Assembly: GCA_944386455.1 (NCBI GenBank)
Contig: CALXBC010000009.1
Span: forward strand, 1 to 64,000
Length of the DNA stretch: 64,000 nucleotides
Direction of reading: 5' to 3'
From: an uncultured Clostridia bacterium
GTDB lineage: Bacteria > Bacillota > Clostridia > Oscillospirales > Ruminococcaceae
Of this stretch, positions 44,376 through 53,652 are shown piece after piece (positions within the stretch are counted from its first letter, which is position 1; each line of letters begins with the position of its first letter). The position numbers and the translations under genes are program-made. The notes beneath the pieces were generated by a model. It ran no database searches and was not told the origin of the DNA. It worked only from the letters and a program-made list of their open reading frames with translations.

Positions 44376-46160
44376 ATGACTTATCCAAAAATTGGTATCA
44401 GACCGATTATTGACGGACGCTGGGGCGGCGTCAGAGAGAGCCTCGAGGCACAGACCATGGGAATGGCAAATGCAGCCGCAAAGCTGATCAGCGAAAATTT
44501 GAAATATGCGGATGGTACGCCGGTGCAGTGCGTGATTGCGGACTCCACCATCGGCGGCGGTGCAGAGGCGGCAAAATGTGAAGAGAAGTTCTCTAAAGAG
44601 AATGTCTGCGGCACGCTTTCCGTTACGCCCTGCTGGTGCTATGGAACGGAAACGATTGACTTAAACCCGCTGACGGTCAAGGCAGTCTGGGGCTTTAACG
44701 GCACAGAGCGCCCGGGCGCAGTTTATCTTGCGGCAGCTATGGCGGCGCATACACAGAGAGGACTGCCGGCGTTCTCGATTTACGGACATGATGTTCAGGA
44801 TGCAGACGATCATTCTGTCCCTGATGATGTAAAAGAAAAAATTCTGCGCTTTGCAAAATGTGCGGTTGCTGTCGGCTCCATGCGCAATAAGGCATATGTC
44901 AATTTCGGCGGCGTGGCAATGGGCATCGGCGGCTCTTACTGCAACGCCAACTTCTTCCAGGATTATCTTGGAATCCGGCCGGAATGGGTTGACATGACCG
45001 AAATCCTGAGAAGAATCCGTCTGGAAATTTATGACCACGATGAATATGAAAAAGCGCTTGCCTGGGTCAAGGAAAACTGCAAGGAAGGCTTTGACTGCAA
45101 TGCAGGCAAAAATCTGCCTGAGATGATTCGCAGATCCAAGGTTGTCGATCCCGATAAGGACTGGGAGTTTATTGTCAAGATGACTTTGATTACCCGCGAC
45201 ATTATGCTGGGAAATCCGAAGCTGGATGAAATGGGCTGGCATGAGGAGGCGCTTGGCCGCAACGCGATCGCAGGCGGCTTCCAGGGTCAGCGTCAGTGGA
45301 CGGACTGGCTCCCGAACGCAGACTTTACCGAAGCCATCAGTAACTCTACCTTTGACTGGAACGGAAAACGTCAGCCGCGGGTATTTGCAACAGAAAATGA
45401 TACCCTCAACGGCGCTACCATGCTGATTGCGCACCTGGTAACCAATATGGCCCCGCTGTTCAGTGACGTCCGGACCTACTGGAGCCCGGAAGCGGTTGAG
45501 CGGGTTGTCGGCAGAAAGCCCACAGGACGGGCTGCCAACGGCTTCATCCATCTGATCAATTCCGGCGCTACTGCTCTTGATGCAACCGGCGCTGCAAAGG
45601 ATGCGGACGGAAACGGCTGCATGAAGGAATGGTGGAACATGACAGACGCTGACATCAAAGGCTGCCTGGAGCAGACCGACTGGTGCCGCGCCAACTATGA
45701 ATATTTCCGTGGCGGCGGATTCTCGTCCCACTTCAAGACCGGCGCTGAAATGCCAATCACCATGATGCGTCTGAATATTGTAGACGGGATTGGCCCGATG
45801 CTCCAGATTGCGGAGGGATATACGGTGGTTCTTGACGAAGAAATGCACAGAACCCTTGATCTTCGTACCGACCGTACCTGGCCGACAACCTGGTTTGCGC
45901 CCCGCCTGACCGGAGAGGGTGCGTTCAAGGATGTGTACAGCGTGATGGCAAACTGGGGAGCCAACCATGGCGCTTCTGTTTACGGTCATGTCGGAGCAGA
46001 TATGATCACGCTGGCAAGTATGCTGCGTATCCCGGTTGCAATGCACAATGTTCCGGCCGATAAGATTTATCGTCCGCATGCATGGGCGGCATTTGGAACC
46101 GATGACATCCAGGCTGCCGATTACAAAGCCTGCGGGAATTACGGTCCGCTGTATAAATAA
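44376..46160 (+). CDS. fucI: L-fucose isomerase
   Basis: 594 residues, the normal length. [28 protein letters not shown] start, [33 protein letters not shown] and [12 protein letters not shown] are characteristic; the C-terminal segment [29 protein letters not shown] is complete. Converts L-fucose to L-fuculose using Mn2+. The kinase and aldolase of the pathway are not in the window. ATG at 44376 follows AGGATGGATG; two earlier in-frame ATGs are less likely. Confidence 0.97.
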   Translation: MTYPKIGIRPIIDGRWGGVRESLEAQTMGMANAAAKLISENLKYADGTPVQCVIADSTIGGGAEAAKCEEKFSKENVCGTLSVTPCWCYGTETIDLNPLTVKAVWGFNGTERPGAVYLAAAMAAHTQRGLPAFSIYGHDVQDADDHSVPDDVKEKILRFAKCAVAVGSMRNKAYVNFGGVAMGIGGSYCNANFFQDYLGIRPEWVDMTEILRRIRLEIYDHDEYEKALAWVKENCKEGFDCNAGKNLPEMIRRSKVVDPDKDWEFIVKMTLITRDIMLGNPKLDEMGWHEEALGRNAIAGGFQGQRQWTDWLPNADFTEAISNSTFDWNGKRQPRVFATENDTLNGATMLIAHLVTNMAPLFSDVRTYWSPEAVERVVGRKPTGRAANGFIHLINSGATALDATGAAKDADGNGCMKEWWNMTDADIKGCLEQTDWCRANYEYFRGGGFSSHFKTGAEMPITMMRLNIVDGIGPMLQIAEGYTVVLDEEMHRTLDLRTDRTWPTTWFAPRLTGEGAFKDVYSVMANWGANHGASVYGHVGADMITLASMLRIPVAMHNVPADKIYRPHAWAAFGTDDIQAADYKACGNYGPLYK

Positions 46161-46173
46161 AAGGAAAACCAAA

Positions 46174-46215
46174 CTGAGACCGGAAAGTCTAGCTTTCCGG
46201 TCTCAGACTGTCAAA
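46174..46215 (+). terminator. Terminator after fucI
   Basis: CTGAGACCGGAAAG (46174-46187) pairs with CTTTCCGGTCTCAG (46193-46206). The downstream ACTGTCAAAAAACG lacks a T-run, so efficiency is uncertain. Confidence 0.7.
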
Positions 46216-46250
46216 AAACGATAAAAATTGTCACGCAGGCGGACATGTGC
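46207..46250 (+). repeat. Dispersed repeat R1, partial copy D
   Basis: Shares with copy C the run AGACTGTCAAAAAACGATAAA (split here by a short deletion), then ATTGTCACGCAGGCGGACATG, matching the distal end of copies B and C. The palindrome and central part are absent. Confidence 0.65.
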
Positions 46251-46271
46251 CGCCGGAGTGACTCTTTGAGA

Positions 46272-46319
46272 GAAAACCGGCGGTGAGCAGAGGCGAGTCC
46301 TCTTGCGGAGCCGGTTTTT
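46272..46319 (+). other. Structured leader before the methyltransferase gene
   Basis: AAAACCGGC (from 46273) and GCCGGTTTTT enclose an inner stem GCAGAGG/CCTCTTGC. The outer stem ends in TTTTTG, so it may be a terminator or attenuator just ahead of the GTG at 46341. Confidence 0.5.
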
Positions 46320-46340
46320 GACTGAAAAGGGGGATAATGG

Positions 46341-47024
46341 GTGCAGACTGACAATGGACTCACGGCGTGGGAACAAAATGCAGCATTCTGGGATGATTAT
46401 ATGGGGGAAGAATCCAACTATTTTCATCGGGATTTGGTGAGACCGCATACAGAAGAGCTGCTCGGCGTGCAGAAAGAGGACTTGATCCTGGACATTGCCT
46501 GCGGGAACGGAAACTTTTCCAAGCGTATGGCAGAGCAGGGCGCCAGAGTGGTGGCATTTGATTACAGTCCTAAAATGGTGGAGCTTGCTGAAAAACGCCG
46601 TCATATGGTGCTGGACAGGGTAACCTTTCATGTCTGTGACGCTGCGGACGAAAAAGCTGTGCTGGCTCTTCGTCAGGAAAGGCCGTTTGATAAAGCGGTT
46701 TCCAACATGGCACTGATGGATATATATGAGATTGCGCCCTTGTTTCACGCAGTATATGAGCTGCTGAAACCGGACGGATGCTTTATTTTTTCCATGCATC
46801 ATCCGTGCTTCACTTATCCGAATGAGGATTATTTTACATCCTGTATTGACAAGGGAGAGGCAGTAGCAGGGCAGCCCGTGCTTCAAAATTATTATCACAG
46901 GCCAATGGAAGAGGTTTTGGGAACGGCGTTTGCGGCCGGTTTTATCATGGATCGATTTTATGAGGTACCGTTCCCGGGACAAAAAGTACCGATTATAATA
47001 ATTGTTCGTCTCAGAAAAAGATAA
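46341..47024 (+). CDS. Class I SAM-dependent methyltransferase
   Basis: 227 residues. Motif I: ILDIACGNGNFSKRMAEQG; motif II region: VVAFDYSPKMVELAEKR; then FDKAVSNMALMDIYEIAPLFHAVYELLKPDGCFIFSMHHPCF, typical of small-molecule methyltransferases of the Methyltransf_11/25 type. Starts with GTG after GGGGGATAA. The substrate cannot be inferred. A strong convergent terminator separates it from prfB. Confidence 0.9.
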   Translation: MQTDNGLTAWEQNAAFWDDYMGEESNYFHRDLVRPHTEELLGVQKEDLILDIACGNGNFSKRMAEQGARVVAFDYSPKMVELAEKRRHMVLDRVTFHVCDAADEKAVLALRQERPFDKAVSNMALMDIYEIAPLFHAVYELLKPDGCFIFSMHHPCFTYPNEDYFTSCIDKGEAVAGQPVLQNYYHRPMEEVLGTAFAAGFIMDRFYEVPFPGQKVPIIIIVRLRKR

Positions 47025-47027
47025 CAA

Positions 47028-47064
47028 CCCCCGAAGCAAAGTTTTTTCTTTGCTTCGGGGGCTT
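47028..47064. terminator. Bidirectional terminator between methyltransferase and prfB
   Basis: CCCCCGAAGCAAAG (47028-47041), loop of six T, CTTTGCTTCGGGGG (47048-47061). It serves the plus-strand methyltransferase and probably also the convergent prfB. Confidence 0.8.
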
Positions 47065-47108
47065 TCAGTTGATGCAGGGTCAGCCTGACAGTCCGGCGGA
47101 CTGTTCTT

Positions 47109-48221
47109 TTACAACTCGCCCAGGCTTTTTGCCTTCAGATAGGCGTTGATAAAGCCGTCCAAATCACCGTCCATGACGGCGCCGATGTTGCCGGTTTCAT
47201 AGTTGGTGCGGTGGTCTTTGACCAGCGTATAGGGCATAAATACATAGGAACGGATCTGGGAGCCCCAGCCGATTTCCTTCTGTTCCCCTTTGATATCCTC
47301 GATTTTTTCCAGGTGTTCCCGTTCTTTGATTTCCAGCAGCTTGGATTTGAGCATCTTCATTGCCATCGCGCGGTTTTGAATCTGGCTGCGTTCATTCTGG
47401 CAGGCAACGATAATACCGGTCGGAATATGGGTGATCCGAATGGCGGACTCTGTCTTATTGACATGCTGGCCGCCTGCACCGCTGGAACGATAGGTGTCGA
47501 CCTTGAGGTCCTCGTCACGGATCTCGACCTCCATGTCGTCATCCACTTCGGGCATGACTTCCAGCGAGGCAAAGGAGGTGTGCCGTCTGCCTGATGCGTC
47601 AAAGGGGGAGACCCGAACCAGACGGTGCACGCCTGCTTCGGACTTCAGAAACCCATATGCGTTGAAGCCTTCAATGAGAATGGATGCGCTTTTCAGGCCT
47701 GCTTCTTCTCCGTCCAGATAGTCCAGAAGCTTCACTTTGAAATGATGGCGGTCAGCCCACATATGGTACATCCGGTACAGCATCTGCGCCCAGTCCATGG
47801 CCTCCGTGCCGCCTGCGCCTGCATGAAAGGTCAGCAGCGCATTTTTGCTGTCATATTCGCCTGAAAGCAGTGTGGCGAGCTTTTCCGCTTCCAGATTGGA
47901 CATGAATTCGTCCGCAGCCGATTTTACGTCGTCCCACAGGGACTCGTCCTGCTCCTCCAAAGCGATCTCGATCATGGTCATGACATCTTCGTATTCCCGC
48001 TCCAGCTTTTCACAGGACTCGATTTTGTTTTTCATCTGATTGGTTTCTTTGACGATTTTCTGAGAATTTTCCACATCGTCCCAAAAGCCCGGCTGCGCCG
48101 CCTGGTCTTCCAGCTCTGCCACCCGTTTTTTCAGTGTTTCCACCCCGGTCGCTTCCCGGATATCTTTGAGCTGCGGCAGCAGCGCATGGAGCTTTTGCTT
48201 CAGTTCTTCAAATGCAAGCAT
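47109..48221 (-). CDS. prfB: Peptide chain release factor 2, no programmed frameshift
   Basis: 370 residues from the ATG at 48221 (MLAFEELKQKLHALLPQLKDI). The SPF codon-recognition motif (VRVSPFDASGRRHTSF) and GGQ (RSSGAGGQHVNKTESA) are intact. Recognises UGA and UAA. The N-terminal region where most RF2 genes carry an in-frame UGA and an SD-like stimulator reads straight through (REATGVETLKKRVAELE), so autoregulatory frameshifting is absent. AGGAGG lies about 30 bases upstream, oddly far for this start. Longer in-frame readings upstream do not look like RF2. Confidence 0.95.
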   Translation of the reverse strand: MLAFEELKQKLHALLPQLKDIREATGVETLKKRVAELEDQAAQPGFWDDVENSQKIVKETNQMKNKIESCEKLEREYEDVMTMIEIALEEQDESLWDDVKSAADEFMSNLEAEKLATLLSGEYDSKNALLTFHAGAGGTEAMDWAQMLYRMYHMWADRHHFKVKLLDYLDGEEAGLKSASILIEGFNAYGFLKSEAGVHRLVRVSPFDASGRRHTSFASLEVMPEVDDDMEVEIRDEDLKVDTYRSSGAGGQHVNKTESAIRITHIPTGIIVACQNERSQIQNRAMAMKMLKSKLLEIKEREHLEKIEDIKGEQKEIGWGSQIRSYVFMPYTLVKDHRTNYETGNIGAVMDGDLDGFINAYLKAKSLGEL

Positions 48222-48416
48222 ATAAAACCACGCCGTTTCTTTTCGGCGCGTCCTCCTTTTTGAATTGGTCTTGATTCCTATTATAAAACAGAAACGGCTG
48301 TCTGTAAAGAGAGACAGCCAAAAATGCTCCATAAAATTCATGCGCGCCGACGAAAACAAGCAGCCCGCTTGCATTTTTCCACCAAGAAAAAACGCAAATA
48401 TTTCTTCTGAATCGGT

Positions 48417-48445
48417 TGTATTATCAGCGGTTTTATATTATAATA
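48417..48445 (+). promoter_or_regulatory. Promoter of the small membrane protein gene at 48495
   Basis: TTGTAT, 17-bp spacer, TATAAT, about 50 bp before the TTG start at 48495. The spacer is A+T-rich. Coordinates are good to within a base or two. Confidence 0.6.
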
Positions 48446-48494
48446 AATACTGTATAACACTCTGTGCAAGGCACGGTCTAAGTGAGGTGCTGTT

Positions 48495-48689
48495 TTGAAA
48501 AAGGTTTATGCAAGAATCATCGGCGGGATTTTGCTCGGTCTGGGGATCGTGATGCTGATTGTCAGTATCATACTTTTTGTGAATCCTTCGGAATCCGCGC
48601 TGAGCGGTCTGCTGCTGATCGTTTCCATTATTGCCAATGTGGCGGGGATCATGTTTTTGAGCTATACCCCGGCTCGAAAGAAAAAATAA
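48495..48689 (+). CDS. Small two-segment membrane protein
   Basis: 64 residues: KKVYARIIGGILLGLGIVMLIVSIILFVNPSESALSGLLLIVSIIANVAGIMFLSYTPARKKK. Two transmembrane segments with basic ends. TTG start after GTGAGGTG, with a good promoter upstream. Family not recognised. Confidence 0.6.
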   Translation: MKKVYARIIGGILLGLGIVMLIVSIILFVNPSESALSGLLLIVSIIANVAGIMFLSYTPARKKK

Positions 48690-49190
48690 TCAGCAGTGAA
48701 TGATTTTGATATCGGATCCGTTTAGCAGTGCCATATTCAGTGTCTGCATGGAGCCGCCGCGGCTGCCGTTGTAGACCCCGATGATGTGGGAGGAATGCTC
48801 TACCAGCCATTTGTTGCGAAGCATATAACAGCCGGGCTGTCTTTGAAGAGAAATGGTGTGAACCTCGTCACAGCGGGACAAAACGGCGCGGTACCGCTCT
48901 TTCCAGCTCTGCGGAAAGCCATCGGACTGCCCCGGAAACGGCACTGCTGCCACAAGCCGGATATACGGGTGCTCTTTTTTGAGGGACAGGACCGTTTCTG
49001 CCGCCCAGATGTCAGCCCCCATGGCCATTCCGGTCAGGAACCAAATGCAGCCGCCGTTGATTTTATCCAGAATCAGTCTTTTGAGCTCATCTTTGATATG
49101 CTGTACTTCGGCGCCGGTTTCGTCTTTTCCGCCCCGGATTTTTTCCGGGCGGTGTCCTGTAAAAGCGACTGTTTTGGCAGGATCAGTCAT
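48690..49190 (-). CDS. SLOG-superfamily protein (DUF1273/YpsA-like)
   Basis: 166 residues. The Rossmann-like motifs of this family are visible: KTVAFTGHRPEKI at the N terminus, GCIWFLTGMAMGADIWAAETVLSLKK, RLVAAVPFPGQSDGFPQSWKERYRAVLSRCDEVHTIS and SSHIIGVYNGSRGGSMQTLNMAL. SLOG proteins bind or cleave nucleotide-derived ligands. Its single-copy position between housekeeping genes gives no hint of a defence role. The 3' end abuts the convergent small membrane protein gene. Confidence 0.82.
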   Translation of the reverse strand: MTDPAKTVAFTGHRPEKIRGGKDETGAEVQHIKDELKRLILDKINGGCIWFLTGMAMGADIWAAETVLSLKKEHPYIRLVAAVPFPGQSDGFPQSWKERYRAVLSRCDEVHTISLQRQPGCYMLRNKWLVEHSSHIIGVYNGSRGGSMQTLNMALLNGSDIKIIHC

Positions 49191-49291
49191 GATGGAATCA
49201 CTTCATTTCTATTGGCATATATTTGTATTATATATGAAATTTATTTTTAATTTATTAGAGAACTATTACGATTATGTGAAGGTGTAACTTT

Positions 49292-50470
49292 TTGAAAGAC
49301 TTATTAAAACGCACCTGGACGGAGATCGATCTCGATCGTCTGGCTGCAAATGTGGATATCATTCGGGAACGTGCGAACGGCCGCCGGCTGATGGCGATCG
49401 TCAAAGCGGATGCATACGGTCACGGGGATGGCGTGATTGCGCCGGAGCTTTGCCGTCTGGGGATCTCCTTTTTCGGGGTGTCCAATGTGGAGGAGGCCCT
49501 TTCGCTGCGGCGGGCAGGTGTAAGCGGAGAGATCCTGATTTTAGGGGTGACCCCGCCGGAGCTTGCGCCGACTCTTGCAGAGCAGCAGCTGTCCCAGGCA
49601 GTGTTCTGTACCGAGTATGCCCGTTCGCTCGATGCAGCGGCGCGGGCTGCCGGCGTGCGGGTCAAGACCCATCTGAAGCTCGATACCGGGATGGGGCGGA
49701 TCGGCTTTCGCACCGATGACGCTGCGGCTGCCGCCGAGGAGCTGTCGGCGGTGTCCCGACTTTCCGGCCTGAAGGTCGAGGGGATCTTTTCCCATTTTTC
49801 GGTCGCGGATGCGTTGGACCCCGATTCCGAGGCGTATACCGCCGGACAGCAGGAGCGGTTTGACGCGATCGTGCTGCGGCTGCAAAAGGAGGGGCTGCCC
49901 CTTTCGTATATCCATCTGCAGAACAGCGCGGGGATCATCCGTCATCCCGATCCGCTGTGCAATCTGGTGCGGATGGGGATTTCGATGTACGGACTGTCGC
50001 CCAGCCGCGATTTTGACGGACTGCTTCCGGTCAAACCGCTGATGGAGATGAAAACCGCGGTGGCAATGGTCAAGGAGATCCCGGCCGGCTGCTCGGTCAG
50101 CTATGGCAGGACCTTTATCTCCGAGCGGCCGATGCGGGTCGCCACCGTCCCGGTCGGCTATGCGGACGGCTATCGCAGGGCGCTGTCCAACCGGGCGGAT
50201 ATGCTGCTGCACGGAAAACGGGCGCGGGTGCTGGGCACCGTCTGCATGGATCAGCTGATGCTGGACGTCAGCGATATCCCCGGGGTAAAGGCGGGGGATG
50301 TCGCAACGGTCTTCGGCTCCTCGCAGGATGCCGTGATCCCGGTAGAGGAGCTTGCCTCGCTGTCCGGGACCATCAATTATGAGATCATCTGCGGGATCAG
50401 CCGCAGGGTCCCCCGGGTCTATTTCCGGGGCGGGAAACCGATCGAAACGGTAGACTATCTGCTGCCGTAA
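49292..50470 (+). CDS. alr: Alanine racemase
   Basis: 392 residues. K38 in AIVKADAYGHGDGV binds PLP; the second catalytic residue is the tyrosine in GCSVSYGRTFISERPMRVATVPVGYADGY; LGTVCMDQLMLDV is the usual C-terminal motif. Makes D-alanine for peptidoglycan. TTG start at 49292 after GAAGGTG. Gives no sign of being the spore-type paralogue. Confidence 0.97.
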   Translation: MKDLLKRTWTEIDLDRLAANVDIIRERANGRRLMAIVKADAYGHGDGVIAPELCRLGISFFGVSNVEEALSLRRAGVSGEILILGVTPPELAPTLAEQQLSQAVFCTEYARSLDAAARAAGVRVKTHLKLDTGMGRIGFRTDDAAAAAEELSAVSRLSGLKVEGIFSHFSVADALDPDSEAYTAGQQERFDAIVLRLQKEGLPLSYIHLQNSAGIIRHPDPLCNLVRMGISMYGLSPSRDFDGLLPVKPLMEMKTAVAMVKEIPAGCSVSYGRTFISERPMRVATVPVGYADGYRRALSNRADMLLHGKRARVLGTVCMDQLMLDVSDIPGVKAGDVATVFGSSQDAVIPVEELASLSGTINYEIICGISRRVPRVYFRGGKPIETVDYLLP

Positions 50471-50494
50471 GGGCGGCGCAAAGGGGGAACGGAC

Positions 50495-50839
50495 ATGGCA
50501 AAATACGAATGCCGGATCCGGGGAAGCTTTCCGGATTTTCTGAGGGCTCTGGACGATGCGATCCTCAACGGCAGCGTTTCCGCGAGCTATGAGGACGGCA
50601 GCTCTTATCAGCAGGGCGATGTTTTCTGCGCGGTGCGGGTCTATGAGCGGTACAGCTATTTCGGCGGGAATCGGGTCAGCCTGAACGTCACTTTGTTCGG
50701 GACCGAACGGGAGTTCTTCCTCTCGGCGATCACCTCGGGCGGAAGCCAGGCGGTGTTTTTTAAGATCAACACCGTCGGCGAGGAGAGCTTTTTGGACCGT
50801 CTCCGGGAATTTGTGGAGAATTATCAGGGCAGCGTCTGA
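50495..50839 (+). CDS. Small conserved protein (DUF6054-like)
   Basis: 114 residues, one alpha/beta domain: MAKYECRIRGSFPDFLRALDDAILNGSVSASYEDGSSYQ, then VRVYERYSYFGGNRVSLNVTLFG and FLDRLREFVENYQGSV. It resembles the DUF6054 family, but this is from memory. Starts 24 bp after alr with GGGGGA before the ATG, probably cotranscribed. No function can be assigned. Confidence 0.6.
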   Translation: MAKYECRIRGSFPDFLRALDDAILNGSVSASYEDGSSYQQGDVFCAVRVYERYSYFGGNRVSLNVTLFGTEREFFLSAITSGGSQAVFFKINTVGEESFLDRLREFVENYQGSV

Positions 50840-50968
50840 GCCGATCACGGGAATTTTCGGCGCAAATTGCAGCTTTTTCCGATTTTTTATGCACGAATCC
50901 GCAGGATCCTCATAATATGTATTGAGGCTTTGATTCTACAACCTTAATTTCATATTAGGAGGATTATT

Positions 50969-51802
50969 ATGGCTGATTCCAACTTCAAATCCGGCGCCAA
51001 TAGCACAAACTGCTTTAAGGAAGCGGTTTGCGTCGATGCTGCCAGAATTTATGACAGCTGCAGCGATAAGGACTGTCTGGAGGACCTCCAGGTTTATTTT
51101 ACCGACACGCAGCAGCCGATCATCGATGCGGCGCTCAGCGTCAAATGCAGAAAGGTCGAGGTGCTCAACGTTTTCCTGGATGTGGAGCCGGTCCCTTTCA
51201 ACAAGGGCTTCTACTCCGTCGACATGACCTTCTTCTTTAAGGTACATATCGATGCGTACAGCTCTCCTGTCGGCTGTCCGACCGCCTGTGTCGGTCTTGC
51301 GATCTTCAGCAAAAAGGTCATCCTCTACGGCAGCGAGGGCGGCGTCAAGGTGTTCTCGTCTGACGGTACCGGCAGCGCAAACAGCGTCGGGCCCTGCGGC
51401 AATCTGCCGACCAACGCGCCCAAGGCCAGTGTGCAGGTCGTCAATCCGATCTGCCTGTCCTGCAAGATCTGCGACTACTGCCCCGATTGCTGCATGAGCG
51501 TGAATACCGCCGTACCGGACGGGATCTCGGGCGATTTTGACGGGGTTTTCGGCACCGTGGTGCCCGAAAAGGTCGTGTTCATCACCATCGGACTGTTTTC
51601 GATCTGCCAGATCGAGCGCCAGGTCCAGATGATGGTGCCGGTCTATGACTTCTGCATCCCGGATAAGGAATGCGTCACGACCACCGACGACCCCTGCGAG
51701 CTGTTCAAGCGGATCAAGTTCCCGGTCAACGAGTTTTTCCCGCCCAGACTGAATGATCTGGAGTGCAAGGATGAACTGACCCCATCTGACTTTGAGTGCT
51801 GA
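50969..51802 (+). CDS. Cysteine-rich protein with 20 cysteines
   Basis: 277 residues with 20 cysteines, including the dense run CLSCKICDYCPDCC (about residues 168-181) and pairs such as SCSDKDC and GCPTAC. The rest is beta-rich with repeated V/I-x-V strands. There is no signal peptide, no transmembrane segment and no ferredoxin-type C-x2-C-x2-C-x3-CP motif. Such soluble, Cys-rich proteins in Clostridia often belong to the spore coat or exosporium, but that is inference. Own upstream region of 130 bp, AGGAGG before the ATG, terminator after. Confidence 0.6.
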   Translation: MADSNFKSGANSTNCFKEAVCVDAARIYDSCSDKDCLEDLQVYFTDTQQPIIDAALSVKCRKVEVLNVFLDVEPVPFNKGFYSVDMTFFFKVHIDAYSSPVGCPTACVGLAIFSKKVILYGSEGGVKVFSSDGTGSANSVGPCGNLPTNAPKASVQVVNPICLSCKICDYCPDCCMSVNTAVPDGISGDFDGVFGTVVPEKVVFITIGLFSICQIERQVQMMVPVYDFCIPDKECVTTTDDPCELFKRIKFPVNEFFPPRLNDLECKDELTPSDFEC

Positions 51803-51810
51803 CAAAACAG

Positions 51811-51848
51811 CGTCCCCCGCGGCTTTGGCCGCGGGAGGAGCTTTTTCC
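51811..51848 (+). terminator. Terminator after the 20-cysteine protein
   Basis: CCCGCGGC-TTTG-GCCGCGGG stem (51816-51835), then AGGAGCTTTTT. The T-run starts five bases after the stem, so it is likely but not ideal. Confidence 0.65.
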
Positions 51849-51904
51849 GAAAAGCGGACAAGCCCCCGGGCTGTCCCGATCGAACTATCAGGAGGAACCC
51901 AATC

Positions 51905-52717
51905 ATGAAAGTAACGTTATTGGCGCATACCCCGATGCCGGAAAAAACAGTCGCCTGCGCCGCCAAGCTCTGCTATTCCGACAGCAGCGTGGATGCGCTT
52001 TATGAGGGCTTGACGCAGGAGAAAACCGACAGCTTTATCGAGATGCTGTCCGAGATCGGACACGAAAGCCCGATCGAGCACGCCTCGTTTACCTTTGCGA
52101 TCGAGGGGATCTCCCGCGCGTGCAGCCACCAGCTGGTGCGGCACCGGATCGCTTCCTACAGCCAGAAAAGCCAGCGGTATGTCAGCGAGGCGCAGTTTGA
52201 CTATGTGACCCCGCCGGCAGTCGCGCAGGACCCCGAGGCCGAGCAGCTCTATCGCGACACGATGGGAGAGATCCAGCAGGCCTATGACCGGCTGCGTGAC
52301 GCGATCCTGCTGCGGTATATCCGGGAGTATCTCGATGAGAACGGCGAGGAGCAGCCCTCCGGGGAGGAGCTTGCCGCAGATTTTCGGGAAACGCATAAAA
52401 AGGAATACACCGCTTTTTTGAAAAAGGCGCAGGAGGATGCCCGTTTTGTGCTGCCTAACGCCTGCGAGACCTCGATCATTGTGACGATGAACGCCAGGAG
52501 CCTGATGAACTTTTTCCGTCACCGCTGCTGCAACCGCGCCCAGTGGGAGATCAAGGCGGTCGCGGACGAGATGCTCCGGCTGGTGCTGGAGGTCGCGCCG
52601 ACCCTCTTTCAAAATGCGGGTCCAAGTTGCCTTCGCGGCGGCTGTCCCGAGGGAAAGATGAGCTGCGGAAAAATTTCAGAAGTCAGGGCATATTATCAGG
52701 CAATGAAAGAAAAATAA
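51905..52717 (+). CDS. thyX: Flavin-dependent thymidylate synthase ThyX
   Basis: 270 residues. The ThyX motif RHRIASYSQKSQRY at 79-92 (RHRx7S type) and ESPIEHASFTFAIEGISRA before it are intact; LMNFFRHRCCNRAQWEIKAVADEML is the second nucleotide/FAD segment. It methylates dUMP with FAD and NADPH, regenerating tetrahydrofolate rather than dihydrofolate. thyA is not seen. SD AGGAGG. Confidence 0.97.
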   Translation: MKVTLLAHTPMPEKTVACAAKLCYSDSSVDALYEGLTQEKTDSFIEMLSEIGHESPIEHASFTFAIEGISRACSHQLVRHRIASYSQKSQRYVSEAQFDYVTPPAVAQDPEAEQLYRDTMGEIQQAYDRLRDAILLRYIREYLDENGEEQPSGEELAADFRETHKKEYTAFLKKAQEDARFVLPNACETSIIVTMNARSLMNFFRHRCCNRAQWEIKAVADEMLRLVLEVAPTLFQNAGPSCLRGGCPEGKMSCGKISEVRAYYQAMKEK

Positions 52718-52753
52718 TAAGTGACGGAATCTGAAAACAAAGGAGCATACAGT

Positions 52754-53635
52754 TTGCTGGAGTTAAAACCGATCGAGCTGAAGGACAGAGAGTGGATCAA
52801 GCCGTTGTTGGCGGCCTCCGATTTTCGCGGGAGCGTCTACTCCTTCGGCAGTAATTTTATTTGGGGAAAACAATATCACATCATGGTGGGGCGCTTCGAG
52901 GACCGTTATATCGCCTGCGCAGGGAAAAAGGAGCCGAGCTTTCTCTTTCCCCCCGGGAGCTCGGCGCTCAAGCCCGCGATCGAGGCGATCCTGCGCTACT
53001 GTGAGGAAAGCGGGATCCCGTTTCGGATGCACGGGATCTTGGAGGAGTCCCGCGCGCAGCTGGACGAGCTGTTCCCGGACCGGTTCGTGTTTGCCGAGGA
53101 CCGGAACAACTTTGATTATATCTACACCTCGGAGCGGCTGGCGTCCCTGGCGGGGAAAAAGCTGCACGCCAAGCGCAACTATGTCAACCAGTTTTTGCTG
53201 GGCGACTGGGAGTTTGAGGAGATCACGCCGGACAACTTCGGGGAGTGTCTGGAGATGAACGCCAGATGGTGTCAGGAAAACGGCTGCTCGGAGGATGAGA
53301 ACAAGCAGCGGGAGGTCTGCGCGGTGCGCCGCTCCTTCGATCATTTTGCGCAGCTGGGCTTTTCGGGCGGGCTGCTGCGGCTCGACGGGAAGATCGTGGC
53401 CTACACCGTGGGCGAACCGCTCAACAGCGACACCTTTGTCGTCCATTTTGAAAAGGCTTTTTCCGAGGTGCGGGGCGCGTATCCCACGATCAACAATCTG
53501 TTTGTAAAAAACTGCCTGATGGGTTACCGATATGTCAACCGCGAAGAGGACATGGGAATCGAGGGGCTGCGGAAGGCGAAGCTGTCTTATCAGCCTGATA
53601 TCCTGCTGACCGAGTATACTGCGGTTTTGGCATAA
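52754..53635 (+). CDS. DUF2156/phosphatidylglycerol-lysyltransferase-like protein
   Basis: 293 residues with the tandem GNAT-like fold of DUF2156. DREWIKPLLAASDFRGSVYSFGSNFIWGKQY lies near the start, KLHAKRNYVNQFL in the middle, and AYPTINNLFVKNCLMGYRYVNREEDMGIEGLRKAKLSYQPD at the end. The start is TTG at 52754 with AGGAG eight bases earlier; the GTG at 52721 is less likely. Related domains transfer aminoacyl groups to lipids, but this one lacks a membrane part. The next gene, 17 bp on, is an acetyltransferase. Confidence 0.8.
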   Translation: MLELKPIELKDREWIKPLLAASDFRGSVYSFGSNFIWGKQYHIMVGRFEDRYIACAGKKEPSFLFPPGSSALKPAIEAILRYCEESGIPFRMHGILEESRAQLDELFPDRFVFAEDRNNFDYIYTSERLASLAGKKLHAKRNYVNQFLLGDWEFEEITPDNFGECLEMNARWCQENGCSEDENKQREVCAVRRSFDHFAQLGFSGGLLRLDGKIVAYTVGEPLNSDTFVVHFEKAFSEVRGAYPTINNLFVKNCLMGYRYVNREEDMGIEGLRKAKLSYQPDILLTEYTAVLA

Positions 53636-53652
53636 GCGGGCGGTGTGTATGG

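Noticed and set aside
47109..48374. N-terminally extended prfB of 421 residues
   Set aside because: Residues before MLAFEELKQKL do not resemble RF2 and include the SD region; ATG at 48221 is preferred.
48690..49190. SLOG protein as part of a defence system
   Set aside because: No nuclease, TIR, transmembrane effector or cyclase gene is adjacent; the neighbours are housekeeping genes.
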